Both the position numbers and the translations under genes were made by a program. The notes under the pieces are model-generated. The model was not told the origin of the DNA. It saw only the letters and a program-made list of their open reading frames with translations, and ran no database searches. A stretch of 64,000 nucleotides of DNA from contig NC_057769.1 in the NCBI RefSeq assembly GCF_010389155.1, positions 15,128,735 to 15,192,734 of the forward strand, given 5' to 3'. Position 1 is the first letter of the stretch, and each line of letters begins with the position of its first letter. Shown one piece after another: positions 23,072 to 34,054 of this stretch. Source of the DNA: Erigeron canadensis. Taxonomy: Eukaryota > Streptophyta > Magnoliopsida > Asterales > Asteraceae.

Positions 23072-24047
23072 TGTTGTTGACAAATCTGTAGGTAAACACT
23101 TGTAATTTATTTTGGTTCTTGTATTGTAATCTGGGTATGTCGAAGCTGACACAGCTTACGACCCAGAATAAAGCTTCATACTCTGTAATTATTTAATTTA
23201 TGGAAGCTGTGTTGTTCAAGCTGCATCAAATGGGAATAGCATTCAATCCAAGTCAAAGAGGAGGATTGAAGATAGAAGATCAAGCTGATAGTGGAAGTCA
23301 GCTTAGGATTGTAGTCAGCTTGGAGAACACTTAGATAGATTTGCTCTTGACAAACGAGCAATCTGTGTCTGACAATCAAGTGAAGATAACAACCTGGAGT
23401 TGCTGAGTAATGTTGTATGACGTGATAAGGAAGATTCCTTAAATCTAGGTTGGTGGTCTATTTACATATGCGTGTCCATACTCTCATTGGACGATCAAAA
23501 TTATCGTGCTACTGGTTTGGAACCACAAGTACGATGAAGGCACAATCTTATATTCTTTTGATCGTCCAACCATAATTGAAGACGTAGCTTATTTGGACAC
23601 CAAGAGAATCTGAAGCTTTCGCCTATAAAAGCTACAATCCTTGAAGGCATATGTGTGACATTCCTTTGATTCATTCTTCACAGAAAGTTTCTCTGCTCTT
23701 ATACATAGCTTAGCCTGTGAGGAGTCAGCTTGGGCTGCTTCTCTTAAGCAAGAAACTTATTGATTGTTGTTTGTCATTTTTAGGGGTTGTTTAGATATTG
23801 TAGGTTATCTTGTTTCCGCAACAACCCTGTAATTCTTTGTATAGATCATTTCTTAATAAAGGATTACATTTGAAAAACGCAATCTGTGTCTAAGAATGTT
23901 TCCTTTCTGCTTTACTGTTTTAATTGATTCTTGTCTTTATAGTATGCTCTAAATATATATAATTGAATCTTTAAAACTATTTTCATAATATATAACCAAG
24001 GAAAAATGATAGTTGTATTCACCCCCCTCTACAACTATTTGTGTACA
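23072..24047 (+). mobile_element. Possible solo LTR of a SIRE-type copia element
   Basis: The segment has LTR architecture without coding sequence: a TATA box (TATAAAA, 23624-23630) about 230 bp before AATAAA (23855-23860), and a 3' end carrying TTCACCCCCCTCTAC. SIRE-type LTRs usually carry a similar C-rich string just inside their 3' end. The end at TGTGTACA (24047) and the start at TGTTG (23072) are guesses, and I found no target duplication. Confidence 0.4.
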
Positions 24048-24174
24048 TTATACTTTGGTATTCTGTTACACTTCTGGGACTGTATATATGTAGTTTGTCT
24101 CTATTCGGACCCATTCAACCCGTTACCCAACACGACAAAGTTCTTTTATATCCTCAAACCTAAATATTTTGCAG

Positions 24175-24230
24175 AGCCATGTTGGCCATTATCTTCCGCC
24201 TAATCAGCAACATCATGATCCAAGTCCATT
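24175..24230 (+). pseudogene. Possible terminal host exon split by a gypsy insertion (left half)
   Basis: A consensus acceptor (TTTTGCAG, 24167-24174) is followed by a less AT-rich open stretch of 56 bases, ending at the CCATT target site. Taken together with 34012-34054 (one CCATT copy counted), the frame stays open for 32 codons to a TAA at 34052-34054 and reads as a hydrophilic C-terminal tail. I do not recognise the protein. A 32-codon open frame can arise by chance, so this rests on the splice site, the composition and the continuous frame. Confidence 0.35.
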
Positions 24231-24532
24231 TGTAACAACCGACCCAGAAATGTTCTATTTAAGTTCTTAAAAATGTACATATGCCGCTAAATCGGTCAGA
24301 CAGTCTAATTTATATGAGTTATAGACGTACTTTAGATGTTCATTATGTGCTTATGTGAACTTCAAATTGATCTAAATATTGTTATTGTACGACGAGTTTG
24401 TGATTACATTCAATAATATAGTAAGTTCGGTTCACAAATATCACAAGATCGTTAAAGAGCTCAGCTCAATTTAATTGCAAAATGGTCCTTGTAGTTGTGA
24501 AATTTGCACTTTCATGGTAAGGTATAAAAAGA

Positions 24533-24540
24533 AGTGTAAA
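24533..24540 (+). promoter_or_regulatory. TATA box of the gypsy 5' LTR
   Basis: TATAAAAA, followed within ~30 bases by a pyrimidine-rich stretch suitable for a start site. An identical copy occurs in the 3' LTR near 32018. Confidence 0.6.
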
Positions 24541-24968
24541 CCCAAAAAGATTTCTATTCTTCACCACCTTCATCACCTCCACACACTCACCACACCAAGA
24601 AACACACACATAAGAAATTCTTTGATTTCGTGATTGTTAGATCGAATCGTTGATATCATTAGCTTCCTTGTAATCATCTAAACATATTTCTGAAACTGAT
24701 TTTGAGGTAACAACAACGTATTTTGTGATTTTGATCAAATTAAGTTCAAACTTTTCAACTATATGTTCTTGATGATTTGGTCGATTTTGATGTCAAAAAC
24801 GTGTTAAAGAACAATGGGTTTATGTTTAAATAAGTCTAGTAACTGTTTTGGCGATCAAATTTGGGTCGTAACATGCCTTAATCTTCAAAACTCGTGATTT
24901 TGTTAAGTTCAGTGTTATGTCCGTATGCCTTCTGCATCAAACGAAATTATCTTGTTCAAAACGAATTT

Positions 24969-25150
24969 AGTCCAACGAACTTAAGGTTTAACTTCGTTCA
25001 GTTCAGTCCAACGAATTTAATGTCTAACTTCGTTCAGTTCAGTCCAACGAATTTAATGTCTAACTTCGTTCAGTTCAGTCCAACGAATTTAATGTCTAAC
25101 TTCGTTCTGTTCAGTCCAACGAATTTAATGTCTAAATTCGTTCAAGTTCA
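24969..25150. repeat. 36-bp minisatellite with internal inverted repeat
   Basis: About five units contain AGTCCAACGAA, ATTTAATGTC and TAACTTCGTTCAG in order. Each unit pairs AACGAA with TTCGTT. In the last unit the pairing extends to ten bases (AACGAATTTA with TAAATTCGTT). The array is repeated in the 3' LTR at about 32453-32635. It is open in one frame, but only because the period is a multiple of three. Confidence 0.9.
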
Positions 25151-26524
25151 GTTCAAACAGACTTAAGGCTCACCTTCGCTCAGTTCATGTACGTAAAGTT
25201 CAGTTAAAACTATTTTGAGTCAAAATGTTCAAAGGACCAAATCATCAGTTCACCAAGGACATTTGTGATTTGAATAATCACTTAGACTAATACATGTACT
25301 TCTATATGGTTATTATGTGCATAGGAGTTCGGCAAGGCGTAATTGGATCCCGATAGATATACTTATCTATCTTTGTACTTGTTCACTGTACTAGTTCTCT
25401 ATATTGTACCAGATCACTGTGAGTTCACTTATTTCCCCTTTCGTACATTTTTAAAGTTCTTTATCGGGGACTGAAAAGCATGAAAACTATTTTGTACTTA
25501 TATATATATATACAGACTTATATATATATATATATATTTTCTTGACTGTACTACGTACTATCTTAAGACAGACAGACTATTTAGGTACCGACTATTTTCA
25601 GACAGACTATGTACAGACAAACTATTTACAGACAGACTATTTATGTTATGATACTTATTTTCTAAATGTGTGTTCTAGATCTTGAATGGGCAGGATCTTG
25701 AATACATTCTTGTATGTACTTATTGTCTATGTATGAGACCTAAGACTTACTGCTATCAATTCATCTCCCACCTGTTCTGGGAATGGACCGTAGGTATTAT
25801 GGACAGCGCTGTTAGGGTAGGCCCATCCTCATTCTCCTCGGGACAGGAGAATGCATATTACCTAGACTTATTGATCACCTGTTCTGATCACATGTTCTGG
25901 TCACCGGTTCTGACCTAGTTCGTACTTATAGATTATCTGAGTACATGAGTTCCCTGATTTATCATAGCTCGTTATGGCCAAGCGGATTAGCAGTAATAAT
26001 AGACATACATATTAAGTACATTATAGATTCTAAACTATTGTTATTACAACAAGGTACATTCGACAGCCGTACAGACTATATGACTTGACTTTTATACATA
26101 CCGGTATTATGTATGTTTATAAAGTACTTTATGTGAATCTCACCAACTACTTTCGTAGTTGACCTTTGAACTTACATGCTTTTCAGGCTAGGTACTAGAT
26201 CTTTAGCATAAGAGTCTTCCGTTCTAAGCGCATCCTTTTGGTGACGGTTCGTGCGTACAAGTCCTGGAGCTGCGAAGGCCTTATTGCTATTCTAGTTCAA
26301 GTACTGTTCTATGAGACAATTGTTCTGTCCCATGAATTTGACTATCCTGATTCAGTTATATTCTGTAATAACATTCGTACTTCTGATCTAGACTTAATTA
26401 TGATTCGTAATGACTTTGTTCTCCTGATCTTTGATTAATCTTAATGGCTGTGTTGAACTTGTACTGTGTGCATTTGTACTTGTCTGTGCATCCCGTATAT
26501 TCCGCTTTAGCTGGGTGTTACAGT

Positions 26525-26536
26525 TGGTATCAGAGC
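26525..26536 (+). promoter_or_regulatory. Primer-binding site, initiator tRNA-Met
   Basis: TGGTATCAGAGC begins two bases after the end of the 5' LTR. It is the standard complement of the 3' end of plant initiator tRNA-Met. Confidence 0.95.
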
Positions 26537-27009
26537 CCATGGTTATAGTGAACACCGAGTTTTTCCCTAAGGAAAACTCGAGCTATAACTTGATTCCACT
26601 CTGAGGTGATCCTTTGACGACCGGTTTGAGTAGTAGGTACTTTTATCATAATTATATGTAACCTGATCAACTACATATAACTAAGATAAAAGCACCTAGG
26701 ACCTCAAGGTGCGTTATTGAGGGTGTCATCCAATTCTTAGAGCTCAATTAGGAACTTTGTTCAATATCGTTCATGTCCATTTGTTCTCTTCTGGTTCATT
26801 CGTGCTTGAAAGACTTACGTACTAGTACATCATCTATAGGCCTTAGAGCTTATACGATTATAGGTCCTTGACGTACGATCGACGACTGTTCTTATTTATA
26901 TAACGTGCTATCAATGATCATTGTATATACGTACCACGTGCTTGGAGTTACAGACTTATACGAATCGTAATCAAGTTCTTATTTCTATCTTTTAGGGGCA
27001 TAAGGAAGA

Positions 27010-28545
27010 ATGCCGCCTAAGAGAGGGAGAAAGCCAAGAGCCGTACCCACTGCCGAAACCGTCGTTGAGCCCGAGCCTCAACCTAATACTACTATCAACT
27101 TTACTCTAGAAGATGTAGCAGATCTTATCACCAACCGCATGAATGCGATGATACCCAACATTGCTACTCAAGTTGCTCAGATGTTAGCGATCCCGTTGAC
27201 TGAAGGCACCAAGAAGACGCAGGAAGAACAAGAGCAGAACCAAGTAGGGCACAGTGATTCTGAAGGTGCCAGTCAGATTAACACCAAAGATGCTACTGAG
27301 GGCAGAGTTACCCGCAGCAGAGGTTGTTCATTCAGAACCTTCACTCAGTGCAAACCCCCAGTTTATACCGGAGAAAAGGGAGCTTCGGAGTTGTTGATGT
27401 GGTTTGAGAACATGGAGGAGGCTTTATATCACACTGAGACTGCAGAGGAGAAGATGGTTGAGCATGCCACTAGTCAGTTCGATGGTGCTGCCAGGTCATG
27501 GTGGACTGGCGTTGTTTCTACTGATGGCAGAAAGACTGCATATGCTCACACTTGGGAAGAACTCCAGAAGATGATGAGAGCTGAGTTCTGCACCAAGGAT
27601 GCATTGCAAGAGTTAGAGCAGGAGTTTTGGGACTTAAAGATGAAGGGAATGGAGATTGAGAAGTATATCTTGAGGTTCAATGAGCTTGCCAGACTTGTAC
27701 CACACCTAGCATCTACTGAGGAGAAGAAGATTGACCGCTTTATCTGGGGTTTGATCCCGGAAGTTCGTCGTGCTCTCACTAGCAAGGGTCCCAAGACTAT
27801 GTCCAGAGCCACTGTATTGGCTAAGACTTTGACCAAGGACATCATCAGATCCGGGGATGTGTTGGAGAGTGTTGAGAGGGGAAAGAGAAAAGCTGAAGAG
27901 GTTGTTGAGAAGAAAGTTGAGCCCCCAAGTAAGAAGGGGAAGATATTGAAGAATTATGCTGTGACAACAGCACCTGAGCCGCCTAGGTATTCTGGAACTG
28001 CTCCTAAGTGTTCCCAGTGCTATCTTCACCACACTGGTGCTTGTCCCACCTGTTACAAGTGCCAAGGCATTGGGCACTTGGCTAAGTACTGCAATGTTGT
28101 GTCGACAAACATGATCAGAGCTAATCCTCCGCCAATGAACAGAAATCTTCAGATGAGGAATGACAGACTTCCTCCACCACCTCCTGCACCAGTTCAAAGA
28201 AATCAGAATCAGATTCAGAACGCCCATGTTCAGCGTGATGCTCATCCACGCGGACCAAGACAGCAGAACCAGAACCGCCAACACCAGCAAAACCGACAGG
28301 GCCCTGCTAACGCTCGAGTTTTCGCTCTGAACGCTGAAGAAGCTCGTCAGAACCCACGGGTTGTGACAGGTACTTTTCTTCTGAACGATCATTACGCTTC
28401 AGCACTATTTGACTCCGGTGCTGAACGTAGCTTTGTTGCATTAGACTTTAAAGCTAAGACTGACATGAAAACTGGCAGACTAAATGATAAGTATGTAGTA
28501 GAGTACGCTAATGGCCAACAGTACGACACTAATGAGATTGCCTAG
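27010..28545 (+). pseudogene. Gypsy gag and protease, 5' part of a frameshifted gag-pol
   Basis: This frame of 511 codons from the ATG at 27010 holds the gag capsid-type region (WWTGV, LEQEFWDLKM, GLIPEVRRALT). A basic region and a zinc knuckle (CYKCQGIGHLAKYC, residues 348-361) follow, then a Pro/Gln/Asn-rich linker and the start of the protease with LFDSGAERSF (catalytic D468). It ends at TAG (28543-28545), where a single missing base shifts the frame; the protease and pol continue in another frame from about 28546. Related elements carry gag-pol as one frame, so I read this as a lesion rather than programmed frameshifting. Confidence 0.9.
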
Positions 28546-28553
28546 ATTGTCCC

Positions 28554-31500
28554 TTGGTTTTAGTAGACAAGACTTTTACGATTGACCTAATTCCTGTTGA
28601 ACTGAGTAGTTTTGATATTATCGTGGGAATGGACTGGCTATCCAAACACCACGCGACTATTTGTTGCCATGAGAAAACAGTTCACATACCACTCCAGAAC
28701 AGTAAGATCCTGATAGTACAAGGCGATAAGTCCACGAACGAGCTAAAGATTGTCTCAGCCATGAAATTCCGCAAGTACTTAGAAAAGAAAGACCATCTCG
28801 TGTACTTAGCTCATGTCATCGACAAAAGTGCTAAAGAACTTAAAGTTCAAGACATCCCCATTGTACGGGACTTTCCAGATGTCTTTCCTGACGATTTACC
28901 AGGTGTGCCACCTGTGAGACAAGTCGAGTTCAATATTGATCTTGTTCCCGGTGCATCACCTGTCGCTAAAGCACCGTATCGTCTGGCTCCTCCTGAAATG
29001 CAAGAACTGTCCAACCAATTACAAGAACTCTTGAGCAAAGGCTTTATCCGTCCCAGTTCATCCCCTTGGGGTGCACCGATCTTGTTCGTTAAAAAGAAAG
29101 ATGGCTCAATGAGAATGTGCATAGACTATCGAGAACTGAACAAACTAACCATCAAGAACCGGTATCCTTTGCCTCGCATAGACGATCTATTTGATCAATT
29201 GCATGGTGCCTCGTGCTTTTCTAAGATCGATCTACGTTCGGGCTATCACCAGATTCGTGTTCAAGATGGTGATGTCCCAAAGACAGCCTTTCGTACTCGC
29301 TATGGTCATTACGAGTTCCTCGTTATGCCATTTGGTCTGACTAATGCTCCAGCTATTTTCATGGACTTGATGAATCGTGTCTGTCGTCCGTTCTTAGACA
29401 AATTTGTGATCGTGTTCATTGACGATATTCTCGTATACTCCCGAAACAAGACCGACCATGAGCAACACTTACGTTCTGTTCTTCAACTCCTACGAAAAGA
29501 AGAGTTATATGCCAAATTTTCTAAGTGCGAGTTCTGGCTTCGCCAAGTACAGTTCTTAGGTCACATTGTAAACGAGGAGGGCATTCATGTTGATCCGGCC
29601 AAGATTGAAGCCATCAAGAAGTGGGAGGCCCCGATAACTCCCACTGAAGTTCGTAGTTTCCTCGGATTAGCTGGTTATTATCGTCGTTTCATCGAAAATT
29701 TTTCTAAGATCGCACTACCCTTGACACAATTGACGCAAAAGACTCGAGATTTCATTTGGGGTGATCAGCAAGAACAAGCATTCCAAACCTTAAAGGACAA
29801 ATTGTGTAAAGCACCTGTCCTAACTTTACCAGATGGCACTGAAGACTTTGTGGTGTACTATGACGCCTCACATCAAGGTCTAGGCTGTGTGCTGATGCAA
29901 AGAAGCAAGGTGATCGCCTATGCATCCAGACAACTCAAAGTGCACGAAAAGAACTATACCACCCACGACCTAGAACTTGGGGCAGTTGTGTTCGCTTTGA
30001 AGATTTGGAGGCACTACTTATACGGAACCAAGTGTACTATCTTTACCGATCACAAGAGCTTGCAGCATGTATTCAACCAGAAAGAGTTGAACATGAGACA
30101 GAGGCGTTGGGTGGAATTGCTGAATGATTATGACTGTGAAATCAAGTACCATCCCGGAAAGGCGAATGTAGTAGCCGACGCGCTGAGCAGAAAAGAACGA
30201 GTCAAAATCTTATCCATTAAGGAGGCAGATCGTACAGACTTGAGGCAACTTGTGATCAAAGGCCAAGAGTTCGGCTTGAGATCGAAAGACAGTATAAAAG
30301 CTGAGCGGTTAGGACCCATCGCTCAGGAATTCGAAGTCGATGATAATGGAGTTAGAAAGTTCAAGAACCGAGTTTGGATCCCTGCATCTAATGGTGTTCG
30401 AGAGATCATCATGCAGGAAGCTCATCGTTCTAAATACTCGATTCATCCAGGCGCAGACAAAATGTACAAGAACTTGAAGCTAGACTATTGGTGGCCTGGG
30501 ATGAAGAGGGAGATCTTTGAGTACGTCAGCAGATGTCTGACATGTTCTAAAGTCAAGATCGAACATCAGAAACCTTCCGGATTGTTGAAGCAATTGGAAA
30601 TCCCGGTGTGGAAATGGGAAGACATTACTATGGACTTCATTATGAAACTGCCTCGTACGAAGAACAACCATAACTCTATTTGGGTTATTGTAGACAGACT
30701 GACAAAATCAGCCCGTTTTCTTCCTATCCGAGATGACTACTCACTGGAGAGACTTGCTGAGATCTATATAGACGATATCGTAACTAAGTACGGTGTTCCT
30801 TTATCAATTGTATCTGACCGCGATCCGCGCTTCACGTCCGACTTTTGGCAGTCACTTCAAGAAGCGTTAGGTACTAGACTTAATCTGAGCACCGCTTATC
30901 ACCCACAGTCAGACGGGCAAAGCGAACGCACTATTCAGACTCTGGAAGACATGCTCCGTTCTTGTGCATTAGAGTTTAGAGGGAGTTGGGATAAACATCT
31001 CCCGTTGATCGAGTTCTCGTACAATAACAGCTATCACACGAGTATTCAGTGTGCACCGTTCGAGGCCTTATATGGTCGCAAATGCCGGTCACCACTGTGT
31101 TGGCTAGACGCCGGTGAAAGGAGTTGGATGAAGCTTCCAGTTGTACAGACCACCATAGACAAGATAGCTGTTATCAAAGAAAAGCTTAAGGCAGCTCAAG
31201 ACAGACAAAAATCCTATGCAGACAAACGCCGTAAGCCTCTTGAGTTCGAGGTGGGCGACAAAGTTCTTTTGAAAGTTTCCCCATGGAAAGGTACCGCCCG
31301 GTTCGGCAAGAGAGGCAAGTTGGCGCCTCGGTACATAGGACCATATAAGATCAGTAAACGTGTAGGACCAGTAGCGTACGAGCTGGAACTACCGTTAGAG
31401 CTCGACAATATTCATGACACGTTCCACGTATCCAATCTTAAGAAGTGCATGGCTGACGACCCGACCATCATTCCTGTTAAGGATGTTCACATAGACGAAG

Positions 31501-31682
31501 GGCTCGAGTTCACCGAAGAGCCTATCGAAATCGTAGACAAAGATGCTAAACAGACAAGACAGAGCCGCGTACCCCTAGTTCGTGTACGTTGGAGTGCTAG
31601 ACAAGGGTACAATGACACCTGGGAACGCGAGGACTTCATTAAGAAGAAGTACCCTCATCTTTTTGACCGACGAGACTCTTAA
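28554..31682 (+). pseudogene. Gypsy pol: protease end, RT, RNase H, integrase, chromodomain
   Basis: This is the 3' part of the frameshifted polyprotein, open for over a thousand codons. It begins with the rest of the protease ([10 protein letters not shown]). Reverse transcriptase has [21 protein letters not shown], the catalytic FIDD at about 29415-29426 and FLGHIV. RNase H follows ([22 protein letters not shown]). The zinc-finger integrase has [10 protein letters not shown] and CLTC for its HHCC, then catalytic residues in [19 protein letters not shown] and GQSERT. The C-terminal ~50 residues ([23 protein letters not shown]) have the shape of the chromodomain typical of chromoviruses, probably the Tekay/Del lineage. 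There is no internal stop. No ATG opens the frame, as expected for a severed polyprotein. Confidence 0.93.
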
Positions 31683-31702
31683 TTTCGAGGACGAAATCGC
31701 CC

Positions 31703-31715
31703 AAGTGGGGGAGGA
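31703..31715 (+). other. Polypurine tract of the gypsy element
   Basis: AAGTGGGGGAGGA, directly before the 3' LTR; it would prime plus-strand DNA synthesis. Confidence 0.9.
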
Positions 31716-34006
31716 TGTAACAACCGACCCAGAAATGTTCTATTTAAGTTCTTAAAAATGTACATATGTCGCTAAATCGGTCAGACAGTCTAATTTATAT
31801 GAGTTATAGACGTACTTTAGATGTTCATTATGTGCTTATGTGAACTTCAAATTGATCTAAATATTGTTATTGTACGACGAGTTTGTGATTACATTCAATA
31901 ATATAGTAAGTTCGGTTCACAAATATCACAAGATCGTTAAAGAGCTCAGCTCAATTTAATTGCAAAATGGTCCTTGTAGTTGTGAAATTTGCACTTTCAT
32001 GGTAAGGTATAAAAAGAAGTGTAAACCCAAAAAGATTTCTATTCTTCACCACCTTCATCACCTCCACACACTCACCACACCAAGAAACACACACATAAGA
32101 AATTCTTTGATTTCGTGATTGTTAGATCGAATCGTTGATATCATTAGCTTCCTTGTAATCATCTAAACATATTTCTGAAACTGATTTTGAGGTAACAACA
32201 ACGTATTTTGTGATTTTGATCAAATTAAGTTCAAACTTTTCAACTATATGTTCTTGATGATTTGGTCGATTTTGATGTCAAAAACGTGTTAAAGAACAAT
32301 GGGTTTATGTTTAAATAAGTCTAGTAACTGTTTTGGCGATCAAATTTGGGTCGTAACATGCCTTAATCTTCAAAACTCGTGATTTTGTTAAGTTCAGTGT
32401 TATGTCCGTATGCCTTCTGCATCAAACGAAATTATCTTGTTCAAAACGAATTTAGTCCAACGAACTTAAGGTTTAACTTCGTTCAGTTCAGTCCAACGAA
32501 TTTAATGTCTAACTTCGTTCAGTTCAGTCCAACGAATTTAATGTCTAACTTCGTTCAGTTCAGTCCAACGAATTTAATGTCTAACTTCGTTCTGTTCAGT
32601 CCAACGAATTTAATGTCTAAATTCGTTCAAGTTCAGTTCAAACAGACTTAAGGCTCACCTTCGCTCAGTTCATGTACGTAAAGTTCAGTTAAAACTATTT
32701 TGAGTCAAAATGTTCAAAGGACCAAATCATCAGTTCACCAAGGACATTTGTGATTTGAATAATCACTTAGACTAATACATGTACTTCTATATAGTTATTA
32801 TGTGCATAGGAGTTCGGCAAGGCGTAATTGGATCCCGATAGATATACTTATCTATCTTTGTACTTGTTCACTGTACTAGTTCTCTATATTGTACCAGATC
32901 ACTGTGAGTTCACTTATTTCCCTTTCGTACATTTTTAAAGTTCTTTATCGGGGACTGAAAAGCATGAAAACTATTTTGTACTTATATATATATATACAGA
33001 CTTATATATATATATATATATTTTCTTGACTGTACTACGTACTATCTTAAGACAGACAGACTATTTAGGTACCGACTATTTTCAGACAGACTATGTACAG
33101 ACAAACTATTTACAGACAGGCTATTTATGTTATGATACTTATTTTCTAAATGTGTGTTCTAGATCTTGAATGGGCAGGATCTTGAATACATTCTTGTATG
33201 TACTTATTGTCTATGTATGAGACCTAAGACTTACTGCTATCAATTCATCTCCCACCTGTTCTGGGAATGGACCGTAGGTATTATGGACAGCGCTGTTAGG
33301 GTAGGCCCATCCTCATTCTCCTCGGGACAGGAGAATGCATATTACCTAGACTTATTGATCACCTGTTCTGATCACATGTTCTGGTCACCGACTCTGACCT
33401 AGTTCGTACTTATAGATTATCTGAGTACATGAGTTCCCTGATTCATCATAGCTCGTTATGGCCAAGCGGATTAGCAGTAATAATAGACATACATATTAAG
33501 TACATTACAGATTCTAAACTATTGTTATTACAGCAAGGTACATTCGACAGCCGTACAGACTATATGACTTGACTTTTATACATACCGGTATTATGTATAT
33601 TTATAAAGTACTTTATGTGAATCTCACCAACTACTTTCGTAGTTGACCTTTGAACTTACATGCTTTTCAGGCTAGGTACTAGATCTTTAGCATAAGAGTC
33701 TTCCGTTCTAAGCGCATCCTTTTGGTGACGGTTCGTGCGTACAAGTCCTGGAGCTGCGAAGGCCTTATTGCTATTCTAGTTCAAGTACTGTTCTATGAGA
33801 CAATTGTTCTGTCCCATGAATTTGACTATCCTGATTCAGTTATATTCTGTAATAACATTCGTACTTCTGATCTAGACTTAATTATGATTCGTAATGACTT
33901 TGTTCTCCTGATCTTTGATTAATCTTAATGGCTGTGTTAAACTTGTACTGTGTGCATTTGTACTTGTCTGTGCATCCCGTATATTCCGCTTTAGCTGGGT
34001 GTTACA
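31716..34006 (+). repeat. 3' LTR of the gypsy element
   Basis: 2291 bp, near-identical to the 5' LTR. Differences I saw include C/T at position 30 of the LTR region, one base lost from a C run, two adjacent changes near 33390, and several single transitions. Confidence 0.96.
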
Positions 34007-34011
34007 CCATT

Positions 34012-34054
34012 GGTACTATATCACCCTGCTTATGAACTGCTATTATCTAAATAA
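34012..34054 (+). pseudogene. Possible terminal host exon split by a gypsy insertion (right half)
   Basis: Directly after the second CCATT copy, the frame of the left half (24175-24230) continues for 14 codons and ends HPAYELLLSK at the stop codon (34052-34054). See the left half for the argument and its limits. Confidence 0.33.

Larger units (their letters stand above)
24231..26522 (+). repeat. 5' LTR of the gypsy element
   Basis: 2292 bp, TGTAACAACC to GGGTGTTACA. It contains a TATA box at 24533-24540, a 36-bp minisatellite at 24969-25150, TA-rich microsatellites near 25500-25540, CAGACAGACTATTTA repeats near 25570-25645, and a strong hairpin at 25830-25853. Confidence 0.96.
24231..34006 (+). 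mobile_element. Full-length Ty3-gypsy chromovirus-type retrotransposon
   Basis: TGTAACAACC at 24231 to GTTACA at 34006, with the target duplication CCATT at 24226-24230 and 34007-34011. LTRs of ~2.29 kb flank a primer site matching initiator tRNA-Met (TGGTATCAGAGC), gag, pol with reverse transcriptase before integrase, a C-terminal chromodomain-like segment and a purine tract. The two LTRs show only about a dozen differences by eye, so the insertion is young. The coding region carries a single-base frameshift. Confidence 0.97.

Noticed and set aside
24969..25150. Regularly spaced repeats that could suggest a CRISPR array
   Set aside because: The units are contiguous without unique spacers, the DNA is a plant retrotransposon LTR, and no cas genes exist.
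24894..25166. 90-codon ORF with a repeated FSPTNLMSNFVQ-type unit, seen again at 32379-32651
   Set aside because: It is the 36-bp LTR minisatellite read in frame. The period is a multiple of three, so one chance open frame repeats. It lies in both LTRs.
28543..28560. Programmed frameshifting between gag and pol of the gypsy element
   Set aside because: The shift falls inside the protease domain rather than between domains, I see no slippery heptamer, and relatives use one frame, so a one-base loss is simpler.
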